Below are positions 45,847 to 54,258 of a DNA stretch of 64,000 nt, in pieces. Both the position numbers and the translations under genes were made by a program. The notes under the pieces were generated by a model. That model saw only the letters and a list, made by a program, of their open reading frames with translations, searched no databases and was not told the DNA's origin. Source of the DNA: Gimesia maris (GTDB lineage Bacteria; Planctomycetota; Planctomycetia; Planctomycetales; Planctomycetaceae); contig NZ_CP042910.1 of the NCBI RefSeq assembly GCF_008298035.1, positions 7,564,001-7,628,000 on the forward strand, in the 5' to 3' direction. Numbering within the stretch: the first letter of the stretch is position 1; the number at the start of each line of letters is the position of its first letter.

Positions 45847-46488
45847 TTATTTTCGTTGTCTTAATTCAGATCGCATCAATCCGTTATCAAATTCGGTTGA
45901 CCATTTTACCTGGAAGCCATTGCGATCAAGCAGTGTTGAGGGATCAGCCAGGCTGGTTGTTTGAATGCCAGCAGTGAATCTGAAGAAAAGATACATCGTT
46001 TTCACCCATGCGAATGCCCGCCACCGCTGAAACCGATTTCCAGTAATCTGAAAATCAGCATATAACCAGTGAGCATCTCGAGAACAGGCGGAAGTAATCT
46101 TCGTTATAACATTTTTCAACATTGCAGCGCTAAAGACGTCCAGAAAGAAATTCGTCACTATTAAATCATAATTTTGATCCGGCATGGCATCGAGCGATAA
46201 ATCAAGACTATAAAATTCAATCCTCGTCGATCCTGGAATTACACTCTTTTGTAATCGTTTTTGAGCAAGATCTAACATTGTTTTACTGGAATCGATGTAA
46301 TGAACTTCTTCACAGTTACAATGCTCGAGAAATTGAACCAGGAAAGTCCCATTACCCTCTCCAATTAGAGCGGCTTTTTTTATTGCCGGTAGATCGGAAA
46401 GAAACGCAGTCCTACAGATCTGCATCTGATCCCGGAAAACCATTTTTTCCAACCGCTCAAACCAGGGAGCAACGCGATTAAAATTCAT
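45847..46488 (-). CDS. Class I SAM-dependent methyltransferase
   Basis: 213 residues from the ATG at 46488, which overlaps the stop of the UbiA-like gene (ATGA); a frame beginning at 46530 would overlap 46 bases. The SAM-binding motif is ALIGEGNGTFLVQFLEHC near residue 40 with acidic YIDSSKTMLDLAQ (motif II) and DLIVTNFFLDVF (motif IV). It methylates a small molecule; coupling to a prenyltransferase-like protein suggests a lipid or quinone-type substrate. The N-terminus (MNFNRVAPWFERLEKMVF) is that of quinone-type methyltransferases. Confidence 0.78.
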   Translation of the reverse strand: MNFNRVAPWFERLEKMVFRDQMQICRTAFLSDLPAIKKAALIGEGNGTFLVQFLEHCNCEEVHYIDSSKTMLDLAQKRLQKSVIPGSTRIEFYSLDLSLDAMPDQNYDLIVTNFFLDVFSAAMLKNVITKITSACSRDAHWLYADFQITGNRFQRWRAFAWVKTMYLFFRFTAGIQTTSLADPSTLLDRNGFQVKWSTEFDNGLMRSELRQRK

Positions 46489-47489
46489 ACCACGAAGCTC
46501 ATAAAGATGCACGGTGTGAGCAAAGCGCAATCGGCTAGTACAGGTTTAAGCCGATCATTTATCGAACTCTGATCAAGTATTATTAATATCAAACTGCTGG
46601 AGAGCATCGATACTTCAAACACTGGGAGAGGGTTCATCGGAATCAAACAACTACATATGATTAACTGAAAAATAAGAAAGCCAGCCAGAAAAAACGGGAC
46701 TTGATTTATTCGATCGGGATGTCTTGTAAAAAACGATATTTCTCCAGCCTCTTTGTCAGACTGATATTCCCAACGGGAAATACAAAGACAGTTGAATGTG
46801 CATAAAACGAGAAAGCACAAAAATGTCCAGATAAAACCATAATCCCAGGAATAGATCTGTGTCCATATGAAGAAATGAGTGGCTACCGAAAAAAACATGC
46901 CTACGAGGAGTTCTCTGGGAAGAATACCCCTGCCAATTCGGGGAAGAAAAAAACAACTCATGAAGTAAATTGATAGAACTATAAATAAGGTAATACCCCA
47001 AATCAGTTCCGTTGATGTCAGGAAACAAAATAAACAGACCGTCGAGATGAATGCCAGCACCACCCAACAGACAAGTAATGGCTGGAAGAATTCTGAAGTA
47101 AATCGATGCCGCTGCGCTTTATCCGGAACATCGGGTATACGGAAACTATCCAGCAACCGGTCTCCTAAATAGGCTAACCATGTAACACTGAATAAGATAA
47201 AATAATGCTGGAAATCAACTTTTGTGGAGTACAATGCTGAGAAACACCATAGCCAGGTAATAGCAACGAAAGGTGCGTCCAGACTTAGTGAATTGAAGAG
47301 TAAAAGAATTTTACCTGAGAATTGGCAGACTTGACTAAACCTGTGAGAGACTGCCCCCGAATAAGAAAACCTCTCGGCCGAAACATGTTCGATAGATCTG
47401 TGGATAAATTTACTTAACATCTGATAATAAAATAACTTCTGATTATTTTGATCCATATGAGACTTCAGGTACACCTCATAATTTATCAA
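46485..47489 (-). CDS. UbiA-like prenyltransferase family membrane protein
   Basis: 334 residues, about nine membrane segments. YLGDRLLDSFR near residue 118 and SRWEYQSDKEAGE near residue 245 occupy the places of the two Asp-rich motifs of UbiA; the second keeps Asp, Glu while the first is YLGDRLLD. UbiA enzymes join a polyprenyl chain to an aromatic or other acceptor in the membrane. The 40-residue soluble N-terminus is unusual; a Met at 47456 is another start. The following methyltransferase overlaps (ATGA), pointing to one pathway. Confidence 0.65.
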   Translation of the reverse strand: MINYEVYLKSHMDQNNQKLFYYQMLSKFIHRSIEHVSAERFSYSGAVSHRFSQVCQFSGKILLLFNSLSLDAPFVAITWLWCFSALYSTKVDFQHYFILFSVTWLAYLGDRLLDSFRIPDVPDKAQRHRFTSEFFQPLLVCWVVLAFISTVCLFCFLTSTELIWGITLFIVLSIYFMSCFFLPRIGRGILPRELLVGMFFSVATHFFIWTQIYSWDYGFIWTFLCFLVLCTFNCLCISRWEYQSDKEAGEISFFTRHPDRINQVPFFLAGFLIFQLIICSCLIPMNPLPVFEVSMLSSSLILIILDQSSINDRLKPVLADCALLTPCIFMSFVV

Positions 47490-47800
47490 CTACTCACAGG
47501 AGAAGATTCGTAATAATACAATTAAAGCCAACGGGGAGCGATCTCCATAGTGATAAAATGTACCAAACGCGAGCGGCAGCCGGAATATTATCTGATTTTG
47601 AAACAGATACAAATCTTCGAATAGAGTATAATCTGTTCGTGTAGCGTAAAAGCAGCAATAGCTTTCTATAAAACATCGCGCTTTCCATTACATATAAATT
47701 CGGTCCGAAGTATCTTCGAGACTCGATCCCCCCACTCTAATTCCGGAAATATTTAATTTATGGAATTGTGGTATATGAATTCAGTTTCAGGATATTAAGA
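47490..47800. other. Divergent intergenic region, UbiA-like and exbD genes
   Basis: About 310 bases with no convincing gene. A 64-codon minus-strand frame (47494-47688) has no ribosome site. Promoters for both sides must lie here; none is obvious. Confidence 0.4.
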
Positions 47801-48217
47801 ATGCCCTTAAAAACGGGAACCGTCGAAGAGCCAAAGCTCGATTTAACCCCAATGATTGATATTGTTTTCTTGCTGATCATTTTTTTTATGGTTGGTACTC
47901 AGTTTACAGAGATGGAGCGCCAGTACGATATTAAACTCCCGACTGTAACTGATGCAAAGCCCTTAACAAATCTGCCCGATGACATCATTGTAAATGTGCA
48001 ACAGGATGGTGAAATTTCGATAAATGGTGAGAAAAAAGATCTGATGGAACTGGAATCTCTCCTGAAAACAGCGACGCAAAACTACCCGGGACAATCTGTA
48101 GTAATCCGGGGAGACTCAACTGGACCTTATCAAAATGTGATGAATATCCTGGAGATCTGCCATCGGGTCAAAATTCGATCTGTCTCTTTGGCAAATCGAT
48201 TAAGAGACGATTCATAA
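47801..48217 (+). CDS. exbD: ExbD/TolR biopolymer transport protein
   Basis: 138 residues from the ATG at 47801; the frame from 47768 adds 11 residues. LDLTPMIDIVFLLIIFFMVG is the ExbD membrane segment with its proton-carrying Asp in PMIDIVFLL, followed by a periplasmic domain with ISINGEKKD and NVMNILEICHRVKIRSVSLA. With ExbB it uses the proton gradient to power TonB or other envelope work. No exbB lies nearby; the 749-residue protein begins one base later. Confidence 0.9.
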   Translation: MPLKTGTVEEPKLDLTPMIDIVFLLIIFFMVGTQFTEMERQYDIKLPTVTDAKPLTNLPDDIIVNVQQDGEISINGEKKDLMELESLLKTATQNYPGQSVVIRGDSTGPYQNVMNILEICHRVKIRSVSLANRLRDDS

Positions 48218-48218
48218 A

Positions 48219-50468
48219 ATGAATAATCGCATTCATAATTTGATCGAAAAAATCCTGGCTGGTCGAGACCTTACCTTCGATCAGATTTTATGGGGATTTT
48301 TAATTTTAGCTGCGGTCTTTGCATCAATTCATCTACTCTCGATGCTGGTTACGCGCTGGGGTGATCGAAATGCATCATCGAAAGCGTTATTGTTCTCTAT
48401 CATCGTTCATTTGTCTTTATCACTCGGAGTTGTAACCTTCTGGCCAGAACAGGCACCGACATCACTGGCCAAGTCAGAGCCTGTACAGGAAAAAGATGAT
48501 ATCACACTCAATCTTACAGAGAGTACGGAAACGATCAAAAATAAGGAGTCAGGCAACTCACCTGTCTGGGAAAAACTCCCTCCCCCCAAAAAAACAGAAT
48601 TGTCTCGTATTGATCTTAGTCGACCTGAGTTCACACCCCTGTCTGCCCCTCCAGAAAAAGAACGACCTCAGGAAATCTCAGACATGCCTATGCCGGATGT
48701 TGTTTCGAAGTCTGACTTACCGGTCACTCCATCGAAAGTAAATATTGAAAATGTCAGTCAAAAACGCATTCAGTCTCAGGCACCGCTGGAAATTACAGAT
48801 ATAACCGCTGAATCACGCTCAGAAGTCTCTGTGCCTTCAACATCTCATTCCCGTAGCAAAATGATCCGTAGTGGACAGTTCGATCAGCAACTGGAACGTC
48901 AGTCGACTCCAGGAGCCATAGATCGCATACAGCCTTCGTTCAGTGCCCAGAAAAAAACTCTGGCATTAAATGCCCAAACCGATCCTCAGTCAGTTTTAGA
49001 ACGAAATGCAGCTGATTCTATGCTCTCAAAGAGGACTGGTCCTGCACCATCTAATCTGAAATTGAATACTACTGGTGTGGAGACAACTGAATCCAGTGAA
49101 ACAAGTTCAAACGTTGCACCGACTGAACCGCGTTTTGCCAGAAGAAAATCTCGCACAATGCGGTCAGTTTCTGATGGGACGATTCAACGTTCTGCTCCTC
49201 AAACACCATCTGGAAAAGCCAACCCTGACTCTGAGCGTTTACTTGCAGAAAGAAGCACGCTGCCTCTTACCATGAGTCAAAATGGACCTCAGCCCAATGC
49301 GCTTCGTCCTAACTTTGATGCTGTTTCCAATCGGACAAAGGCGAATATACCTGCAACATACAGGCTGAGAAATCTATCAAAGAGGAAAGAAATTGCCCAG
49401 AAGTTTGGAGGCACGGAAGAATCGGAGCGGGCGGTTGAATCCAGTTTGAAATGGTTAGCCAATCACCAGGAACGGGCGGGTTATTGGGATGCAGACCGGT
49501 TTGGCGCAGGCAAGGTCAAAATTGATGAGCAGGGAATTGATCGACGTAATGCAGGAGTACAGGCAGATGCGGGTCTGACTGCTCTTTCAATATTAGCATT
49601 CCTGGGTGCAGGCTATACACAGGAAGAAGGTCTGTATGCTGACAATCTGAATCGAGCAATTCAGTGGATGATCAAACAGCAGAATTCCAATGGATTTCTG
49701 GGTGGAGAAGCGACTCATTATGCCCGTATGTACTCGCATGCAATGGCGACCTATGCGCTGGCAGAAGCCTATGGCTTACTAAACGATCCAAAATCAAATC
49801 CTCAGTTGCGCGAAAGCGTCGCACGGGCAATTGCCTATATCGTTGAAAATCAAAACCAGTACGATGGTGGTTGGCGTTATGTTAAAGGCCAGAAAAGTGA
49901 TATGAGTATGTTTGGCTGGCAACTGATGGCTTTGAAGAGTGCTGAAATTGCCGGTATTCCTATTCCCTCTGATACTAAACAACTGATGGTTAAATTTCTC
50001 AAAGATCGCAGCATGGGTAAGAATGATGGCTTAGCCACTTATCGCCAGGTTGAACCTGCTACCCCGCCCACTCCGGCAATGACAGCAGAATCATTGTTCT
50101 GCAAGCAAATGCTGGGAATCCGCCGCGATAACCCTGCGTGTCGTGAAGCCGTGCAGTTTATTTCTGATCGACCACCGCGTCATTCGGAACACAATCTTTA
50201 CTACTGGTACTATGGTACGCTGGCCATGTATCAATATGGTGGAAATCCATGGCGGGAATGGAATGAAGACTTGAGAGAACTCTTAATATCAGAACAAATC
50301 ACACAAGGCGAAAATGCGGGAAGCTGGGATCCCCGCCCCCCTTGGGGCCCCTATGGAGGACGGCTCTACTCAACAACATTAAGCACACTTTGCCTGGAAG
50401 TCTACTATCGATTTTTACCACTCTATCAGATGGGAGGGCGTTATGATGATCAAGGCACTCATGACTGA
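48219..50468 (+). CDS. Membrane-anchored protein with proline/serine-rich linker and alpha-toroid (squalene cyclase-like) domain
   Basis: 749 residues. Two N-terminal membrane segments (about 24-46 and 57-80) precede a Pro/Ser/Glu/Lys-rich linker (about 95-380), a TonB-like layout. Residues 395-740 are alpha/alpha-toroid repeats of the prenyltransferase/squalene-oxidase type: ESSLKWLANHQERAGYWDADRFG, QADAGLTALSILAFLGAGYT, AIQWMIKQQNSNGFLGG, YAMATYALAEAYG-like segment and NQNQYDGGWRYV. No DXDD cyclase motif is seen, so it is probably not a cyclase. Directly after exbD, so probably energised by or partnered with it. Common in planctomycetes; role unknown. Confidence 0.7.
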   Translation: MNNRIHNLIEKILAGRDLTFDQILWGFLILAAVFASIHLLSMLVTRWGDRNASSKALLFSIIVHLSLSLGVVTFWPEQAPTSLAKSEPVQEKDDITLNLTESTETIKNKESGNSPVWEKLPPPKKTELSRIDLSRPEFTPLSAPPEKERPQEISDMPMPDVVSKSDLPVTPSKVNIENVSQKRIQSQAPLEITDITAESRSEVSVPSTSHSRSKMIRSGQFDQQLERQSTPGAIDRIQPSFSAQKKTLALNAQTDPQSVLERNAADSMLSKRTGPAPSNLKLNTTGVETTESSETSSNVAPTEPRFARRKSRTMRSVSDGTIQRSAPQTPSGKANPDSERLLAERSTLPLTMSQNGPQPNALRPNFDAVSNRTKANIPATYRLRNLSKRKEIAQKFGGTEESERAVESSLKWLANHQERAGYWDADRFGAGKVKIDEQGIDRRNAGVQADAGLTALSILAFLGAGYTQEEGLYADNLNRAIQWMIKQQNSNGFLGGEATHYARMYSHAMATYALAEAYGLLNDPKSNPQLRESVARAIAYIVENQNQYDGGWRYVKGQKSDMSMFGWQLMALKSAEIAGIPIPSDTKQLMVKFLKDRSMGKNDGLATYRQVEPATPPTPAMTAESLFCKQMLGIRRDNPACREAVQFISDRPPRHSEHNLYYWYYGTLAMYQYGGNPWREWNEDLRELLISEQITQGENAGSWDPRPPWGPYGGRLYSTTLSTLCLEVYYRFLPLYQMGGRYDDQGTHD

Positions 50469-50589
50469 GTTGTAAAATATTAACTGAGTAATCAGATCAT
50501 TTTCTCTAAGCCGTGTTCACGAACTGGCATCCGCTTAACCATAGTAAACGTAATTACCAAAACGAAAATCTTATCAGCAGAATTCATCA

Positions 50590-52104
50590 ATGACTACTTC
50601 TACAAAAGCATATGAACAACTCCTTCTCAAACTCAAACAAGCTTCTTTACTGGCGTCCTGTTCGGCAGTACTGGAGTGGGATGAGCAGACGTGCCTGCCC
50701 CCCGAAGGTGCTGAGCACCGTGCCAATCAACTTGCTTTAATGGCTGGGCTGGTTCATGAGCAGGCGACGAATACTGAAATAGGAGATCTCCTGGAAGAAC
50801 TGGAGTCAAATTCAGCCTGGGATGAAGATTCGTACGAACAGGCAAATATCAGAGAATCACGTCATGAGTATGACCGCATGACAAAACTACCGCGTCGCCT
50901 GGTGGAAGAGCTTTCCAGGGTTGGAACACTTTCTCACCATGCGTGGGTTGCTGCACGGAAACAAAATAAATTCGACGACTTCTTACCCTGGCTGGAACAG
51001 ATGATTTACCTGAAGCGTGAGCAGGCATCAGCAATCGGATTTGAAGGAAATCAGGCATACGATGCCTTACTTGACGAATACGAACCAGGTGTGTCTTCTG
51101 AATTGATTGAGCAGGCATTTCTGCCTCTACAGAACGAACTTGTCAAGCTGGTTGCAGAGATTCAGAATTCCGGAGTGAAACCTGATATCTCAATTCTGAC
51201 CAGAAGCTATCCTATAGATAAACAACGTGAGTTCAGTCTCGATGCTGCTGAAAAAATTGGATTTAATTTCAAAGCCGGACGACTGGATATTGCAGCACAC
51301 CCCTTTTGTAGTGGAATCGGCCCTGGAGACTGTCGCCTGACAACTCGATATGACGAACATCACTTTCCTGGTGCCTTTTTCGGAACCCTGCATGAAGCGG
51401 GGCATGGAATCTATGAGCAGGGCCTGCGAAAGGAATTTTTTGGCACTCCCGCAGGAAACTCAACATCATTGGGAATTCACGAATCACAGTCGCGGATGTG
51501 GGAAAATCTGGTCGGACGGAGCCGAGCATTCTGGAACCTGTACTATCAACCGGCACAGAAAATGTTTCCTGGAGCATTATCAGATATAGCCATCGACGAT
51601 TTTTATCGCGCGATCAATGATGTCCGCCCCTCCTTTATTCGCGTCGAAGCGGATGAAGTCACTTACAATCTGCATATTATGTTACGTTTCGAATTAGAAA
51701 AATCTCTGATTTCGGGTGATTTAAAGCCTGCTGATTTAGAGTCAGCCTGGAATGAGAAGTTCCAGGAATATTTTGATATCACTCCGGATACTCCCGCGCA
51801 TGGATGCCTGCAGGATGTTCACTGGAGCGCTGGATTGATTGGCTATTTTCCTACTTATGCTTTAGGAAACATGTATGCAGCTCAATTCTATCAGGCGGCA
51901 AATAAGGAACTGGGTGACCTTAACGAGTTGATTGAAGCCGGCGATTTTTTGACTCTCAAAAACTGGCTGAACCAAAATATCCATAGCCACGGCAAGCGGT
52001 ATCGTGCCAATCGACTTGTCGAAGTTGTCACAGGAGAAACGCTTTCTCACTTGCCGCTAATGACTCAACTTAAACAGAAATATAGTGAACTCTATAATCT
52101 GTAA
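50590..52104 (+). CDS. Carboxypeptidase, M32 family (Taq-type)
   Basis: 504 residues. The zinc motif HEAGH (His268, Glu, His272) in LHEAGHGIYEQGL, the downstream HESQSRMWENLVGRS, FIRVEADEVTYNLHIMLRFE with another zinc ligand and DVHWSAGLIGYFPTYALGNMYA are all M32 signatures. It removes C-terminal amino acids, with broad specificity except Pro, in the cytoplasm. Length matches the family (~500). 122 bases after the toroid protein gene, and 15 before the thioredoxin-like gene. Confidence 0.95.
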   Translation: MTTSTKAYEQLLLKLKQASLLASCSAVLEWDEQTCLPPEGAEHRANQLALMAGLVHEQATNTEIGDLLEELESNSAWDEDSYEQANIRESRHEYDRMTKLPRRLVEELSRVGTLSHHAWVAARKQNKFDDFLPWLEQMIYLKREQASAIGFEGNQAYDALLDEYEPGVSSELIEQAFLPLQNELVKLVAEIQNSGVKPDISILTRSYPIDKQREFSLDAAEKIGFNFKAGRLDIAAHPFCSGIGPGDCRLTTRYDEHHFPGAFFGTLHEAGHGIYEQGLRKEFFGTPAGNSTSLGIHESQSRMWENLVGRSRAFWNLYYQPAQKMFPGALSDIAIDDFYRAINDVRPSFIRVEADEVTYNLHIMLRFELEKSLISGDLKPADLESAWNEKFQEYFDITPDTPAHGCLQDVHWSAGLIGYFPTYALGNMYAAQFYQAANKELGDLNELIEAGDFLTLKNWLNQNIHSHGKRYRANRLVEVVTGETLSHLPLMTQLKQKYSELYNL

Positions 52105-52136
52105 TCGACAATACCATTGTGCTGGAAAATAACTTG

Positions 52137-52700
52137 ATGACCAATCAGAGTATGAAAAAAGATTTTGCGATCGCACTGGTGCTGGTCCTGGCTGGAATGA
52201 TTCTATTCACCGCCTGGTTAGGTTACGGATTGATCGGAAACCAGCGACCCTCACAAAATCTATCATTGTTAAACGTAGGAGAAACCGCTCCTCCTTTGAA
52301 TGCAGAGGGTTGGGTTAACGGCAATCCGCATCAGGATCAATTTCTTGACGGAAAAGTTATTGTAGTTGATGCATGGGCAACCTGGTGTGGCCCATGCCGT
52401 AGGGCTGCGCCACATATGGTTGAGCTCTATAAAAAATTCAAGGATGATAATGTGGCTTTTATCGGCCTCACTTCTGATAGCGAAGAGCAGCTTCCCGAGA
52501 TTAAAGAATGGTTATCTGCTACAGGAATCACCTGGCCTAATGGATATGGAGCCTATGATTCTCTGAACGCATTCAAGGCAGAGTTCATTCCCCAAGTGTG
52601 GGTGATCGGCATGGATGGAAAAATTGTCTGGAATGAAGATTCGAGATCAGCCGAGTCTCTCGAGGATGGTATACAACGGGCCTTGAATCAGATTAAATAA
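52137..52700 (+). CDS. Thioredoxin-like (TlpA/ResA-type) membrane-anchored protein
   Basis: 187 residues from the ATG at 52137; a GTG at 52119 adds six. The N-terminal membrane segment (about 8-32) anchors a periplasmic domain: VGETAPPLNAEGWVNG, then the catalytic WATWCGPCRRAAPHM with WCGPC, the cis-Pro in EFIPQVWVIG. It belongs to the TlpA/ResA group that reduces disulfides in the envelope, often for cytochrome c maturation. No cytochrome gene is adjacent. Confidence 0.88.
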   Translation: MTNQSMKKDFAIALVLVLAGMILFTAWLGYGLIGNQRPSQNLSLLNVGETAPPLNAEGWVNGNPHQDQFLDGKVIVVDAWATWCGPCRRAAPHMVELYKKFKDDNVAFIGLTSDSEEQLPEIKEWLSATGITWPNGYGAYDSLNAFKAEFIPQVWVIGMDGKIVWNEDSRSAESLEDGIQRALNQIK

Positions 52701-52725
52701 TCAGAAGTGGCTTCTTCATTCGATT

Positions 52726-53583
52726 ATGCTTGCCATTGATTCTGGAATAATGGGACCGAAAGACAGAAACATGCATCAGAAACTGGTGGAGCAAAATGTA
52801 AATGGAATCCGAATGCGAGCACTGATTGCAGGATCTGGACCTCCCCTGCTTCTCGTTCATGGCTTCCCTCTGAGCCACAAGATGTGGCTTCCTCAAATAG
52901 AGTATTTTCAATCCCGTCACACTGTAATCGCTCCCGATTTACGTGGATTTGGCGAATCAGATATTTCTTCCGGGATTGTAACCATGGAACAACATGCCCG
53001 GGACCTGAACTCGCTATTGAAGGAATTAAATATTGAAGATCCTGTTGTTTTTTGTGGACTCTCTATGGGAGGCTATATTGCCTGGGAATTCTGGAAGCAT
53101 TTTGCTGATCAATTACACGCATTAATTCTGTGTGACACTCGAGCGGATGCTGACTCTGAAGAAGGTGTCAATAATCGGCTGAAGATGGCCGACCTTGTTC
53201 TCAGACACGGTCCCGAGGCGATTTCCACAGCCATGATTCCAAACCTGATCAGTGAATCCAGTCAACAAAAACAGCCACATATTTCTGAAAACCTTATTGC
53301 GATGATAGAAGCTGCAGACAGTGAAGGTATTGCTGCCAGTCAGAAAGGTATGGCAGCACGTTCCGATTATTCCAACCAGATTGAAAACATTCGTATTCCG
53401 ACTCTATTCATCGTAGGGAGTGACGATCGTTTAACTCCCCCTGAAATAATGCTTCGGATGAGTTCGCAGGTACCTGGTTCAAAATATTTCGAAGTGGGGA
53501 AGGTCGGCCACATGGCTCCAATGGAAGCACCAGAAGCAGTGAACCGGGAAATAGATCACTTTCTTACCAGCTCGAATTTCTGA
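52726..53583 (+). CDS. Alpha/beta-hydrolase (3-oxoadipate enol-lactonase/epoxide hydrolase-like)
   Basis: Up to 285 residues; Met codons at 52726, 52750 and 52771 are possible starts, and the last (MHQKLVEQNVNGIRMRALIA) fits the family. HGFPLSHKMW forms the oxyanion turn, nucleophile Ser in CGLSMGGYIAW, the acid in GSDDRLTPPE and His in GKVGHMAPMEAP. A cytosolic hydrolase; substrate unknown. It follows the thioredoxin-like gene by 25 bases and ends 42 bases before the MITE-like repeat. Confidence 0.85.
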   Translation: MLAIDSGIMGPKDRNMHQKLVEQNVNGIRMRALIAGSGPPLLLVHGFPLSHKMWLPQIEYFQSRHTVIAPDLRGFGESDISSGIVTMEQHARDLNSLLKELNIEDPVVFCGLSMGGYIAWEFWKHFADQLHALILCDTRADADSEEGVNNRLKMADLVLRHGPEAISTAMIPNLISESSQQKQPHISENLIAMIEAADSEGIAASQKGMAARSDYSNQIENIRIPTLFIVGSDDRLTPPEIMLRMSSQVPGSKYFEVGKVGHMAPMEAPEAVNREIDHFLTSSNF

Positions 53584-53624
53584 ACTCATCTGGAATGAAG
53601 TTTTTATGATTGCTCCCAGCACAC

Positions 53625-53718
53625 TAGAGCGCGTCACATTTAATCATAGCGTCTCTTAATCTATCTTACTCGGTCCAAATGGTCTTGGAGACGCTACAGC
53701 AAAACTGGATACATTCTA
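53625..53718 (+). repeat. MITE-like repeat, copy 2
   Basis: 94 bases, TAGAGCGCGTCACATTTAA to ACTGGATACATTCTA, in the same orientation as copy 1 and, like it, just upstream of a plus-strand gene. Imperfect ~31-base inverted repeats share TAGA and TAGCGTCTC (19 of 31 identical by eye). Flanked by TA at both ends. The rhodanese gene starts 20 bases later with its own AAGGA. Confidence 0.78.
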
Positions 53719-53737
53719 ACCCTCACAAGGAACTGAT

Positions 53738-54115
53738 ATGGCTAAAAATCATTCACCTCGTTTTCTGGATATCGTAAATTCTGCCAAGTCACGCGTGCCG
53801 GAATGCACGGTCCACGATGTGAAATCACGCAGTGATAAAGGAGAAGACTTTATTCTGATTGATGTCCGGGAAGACCATGAATTCAGTAAAGGTAGAATCC
53901 CTGGCGCGGTTCATTTAGGTAAGGGAATCATTGAACGAGATATTGAACAACTGGTTCCTGATACATCCACACTTTTAATTCTCTACTGCGGTGGAGGTTT
54001 TCGCTCAGCGTTGGCAGCCGACAATCTGCAAACGATGGGATACAATAACGTGATCTCAATGGATGGTGGATTCAGTGGCTGGAAAGCCGCTGAATATGAA
54101 ATTGAAACGGAATGA
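53738..54115 (+). CDS. Rhodanese-domain sulfurtransferase
   Basis: 125 residues; AAGGA lies before the ATG. The rhodanese pattern is complete: LIDVREDHEFSKGRIPGAVHLG near residue 45 and the active-site loop YCGGGFRSALAAD with the catalytic Cys near residue 88, then GFSGWKAA. Single-domain enzymes of this type move sulfane sulfur from donors. The active loop is CGGGFR, a common variant of C-x5-R. Followed by a strong terminator and the IS66 element. Confidence 0.9.
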   Translation: MAKNHSPRFLDIVNSAKSRVPECTVHDVKSRSDKGEDFILIDVREDHEFSKGRIPGAVHLGKGIIERDIEQLVPDTSTLLILYCGGGFRSALAADNLQTMGYNNVISMDGGFSGWKAAEYEIETE

Positions 54116-54138
54116 CTCCGATTTACTGATATTAATGA

Positions 54139-54176
54139 AAAAGAGCACTGTACCCGTGGGCATACAGTGCTCTTTT
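54139..54176 (+). terminator. Rho-independent terminator after rhodanese gene
   Basis: A perfect 12-pair stem (AAGAGCACTGTA at 54141-54152 with TACAGTGCTCTT at 54163-54174), ten-base loop, followed by TT on the plus strand and AAAA on its left, which acts as a T-run on the minus strand. Good in both directions, and it separates the rhodanese gene from IS66. Confidence 0.82.
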
Positions 54177-54193
54177 CGAATTCGCAAAGGGCT

Positions 54194-54201
54194 AATTGAT
54201 T
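54194..54201. repeat. Target-site duplication of IS66, left copy
   Basis: AATTGATT occurs here and again at 56669-56676, directly outside the element ends. Eight-base duplications are normal for IS66. Perfect identity suggests a recent insertion. Confidence 0.9.
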
Positions 54202-54258
54202 GTAACCGTTTCAGCAAATACACGGTCTATCAACGGTCTGAACTGAATCACTGCCGGT

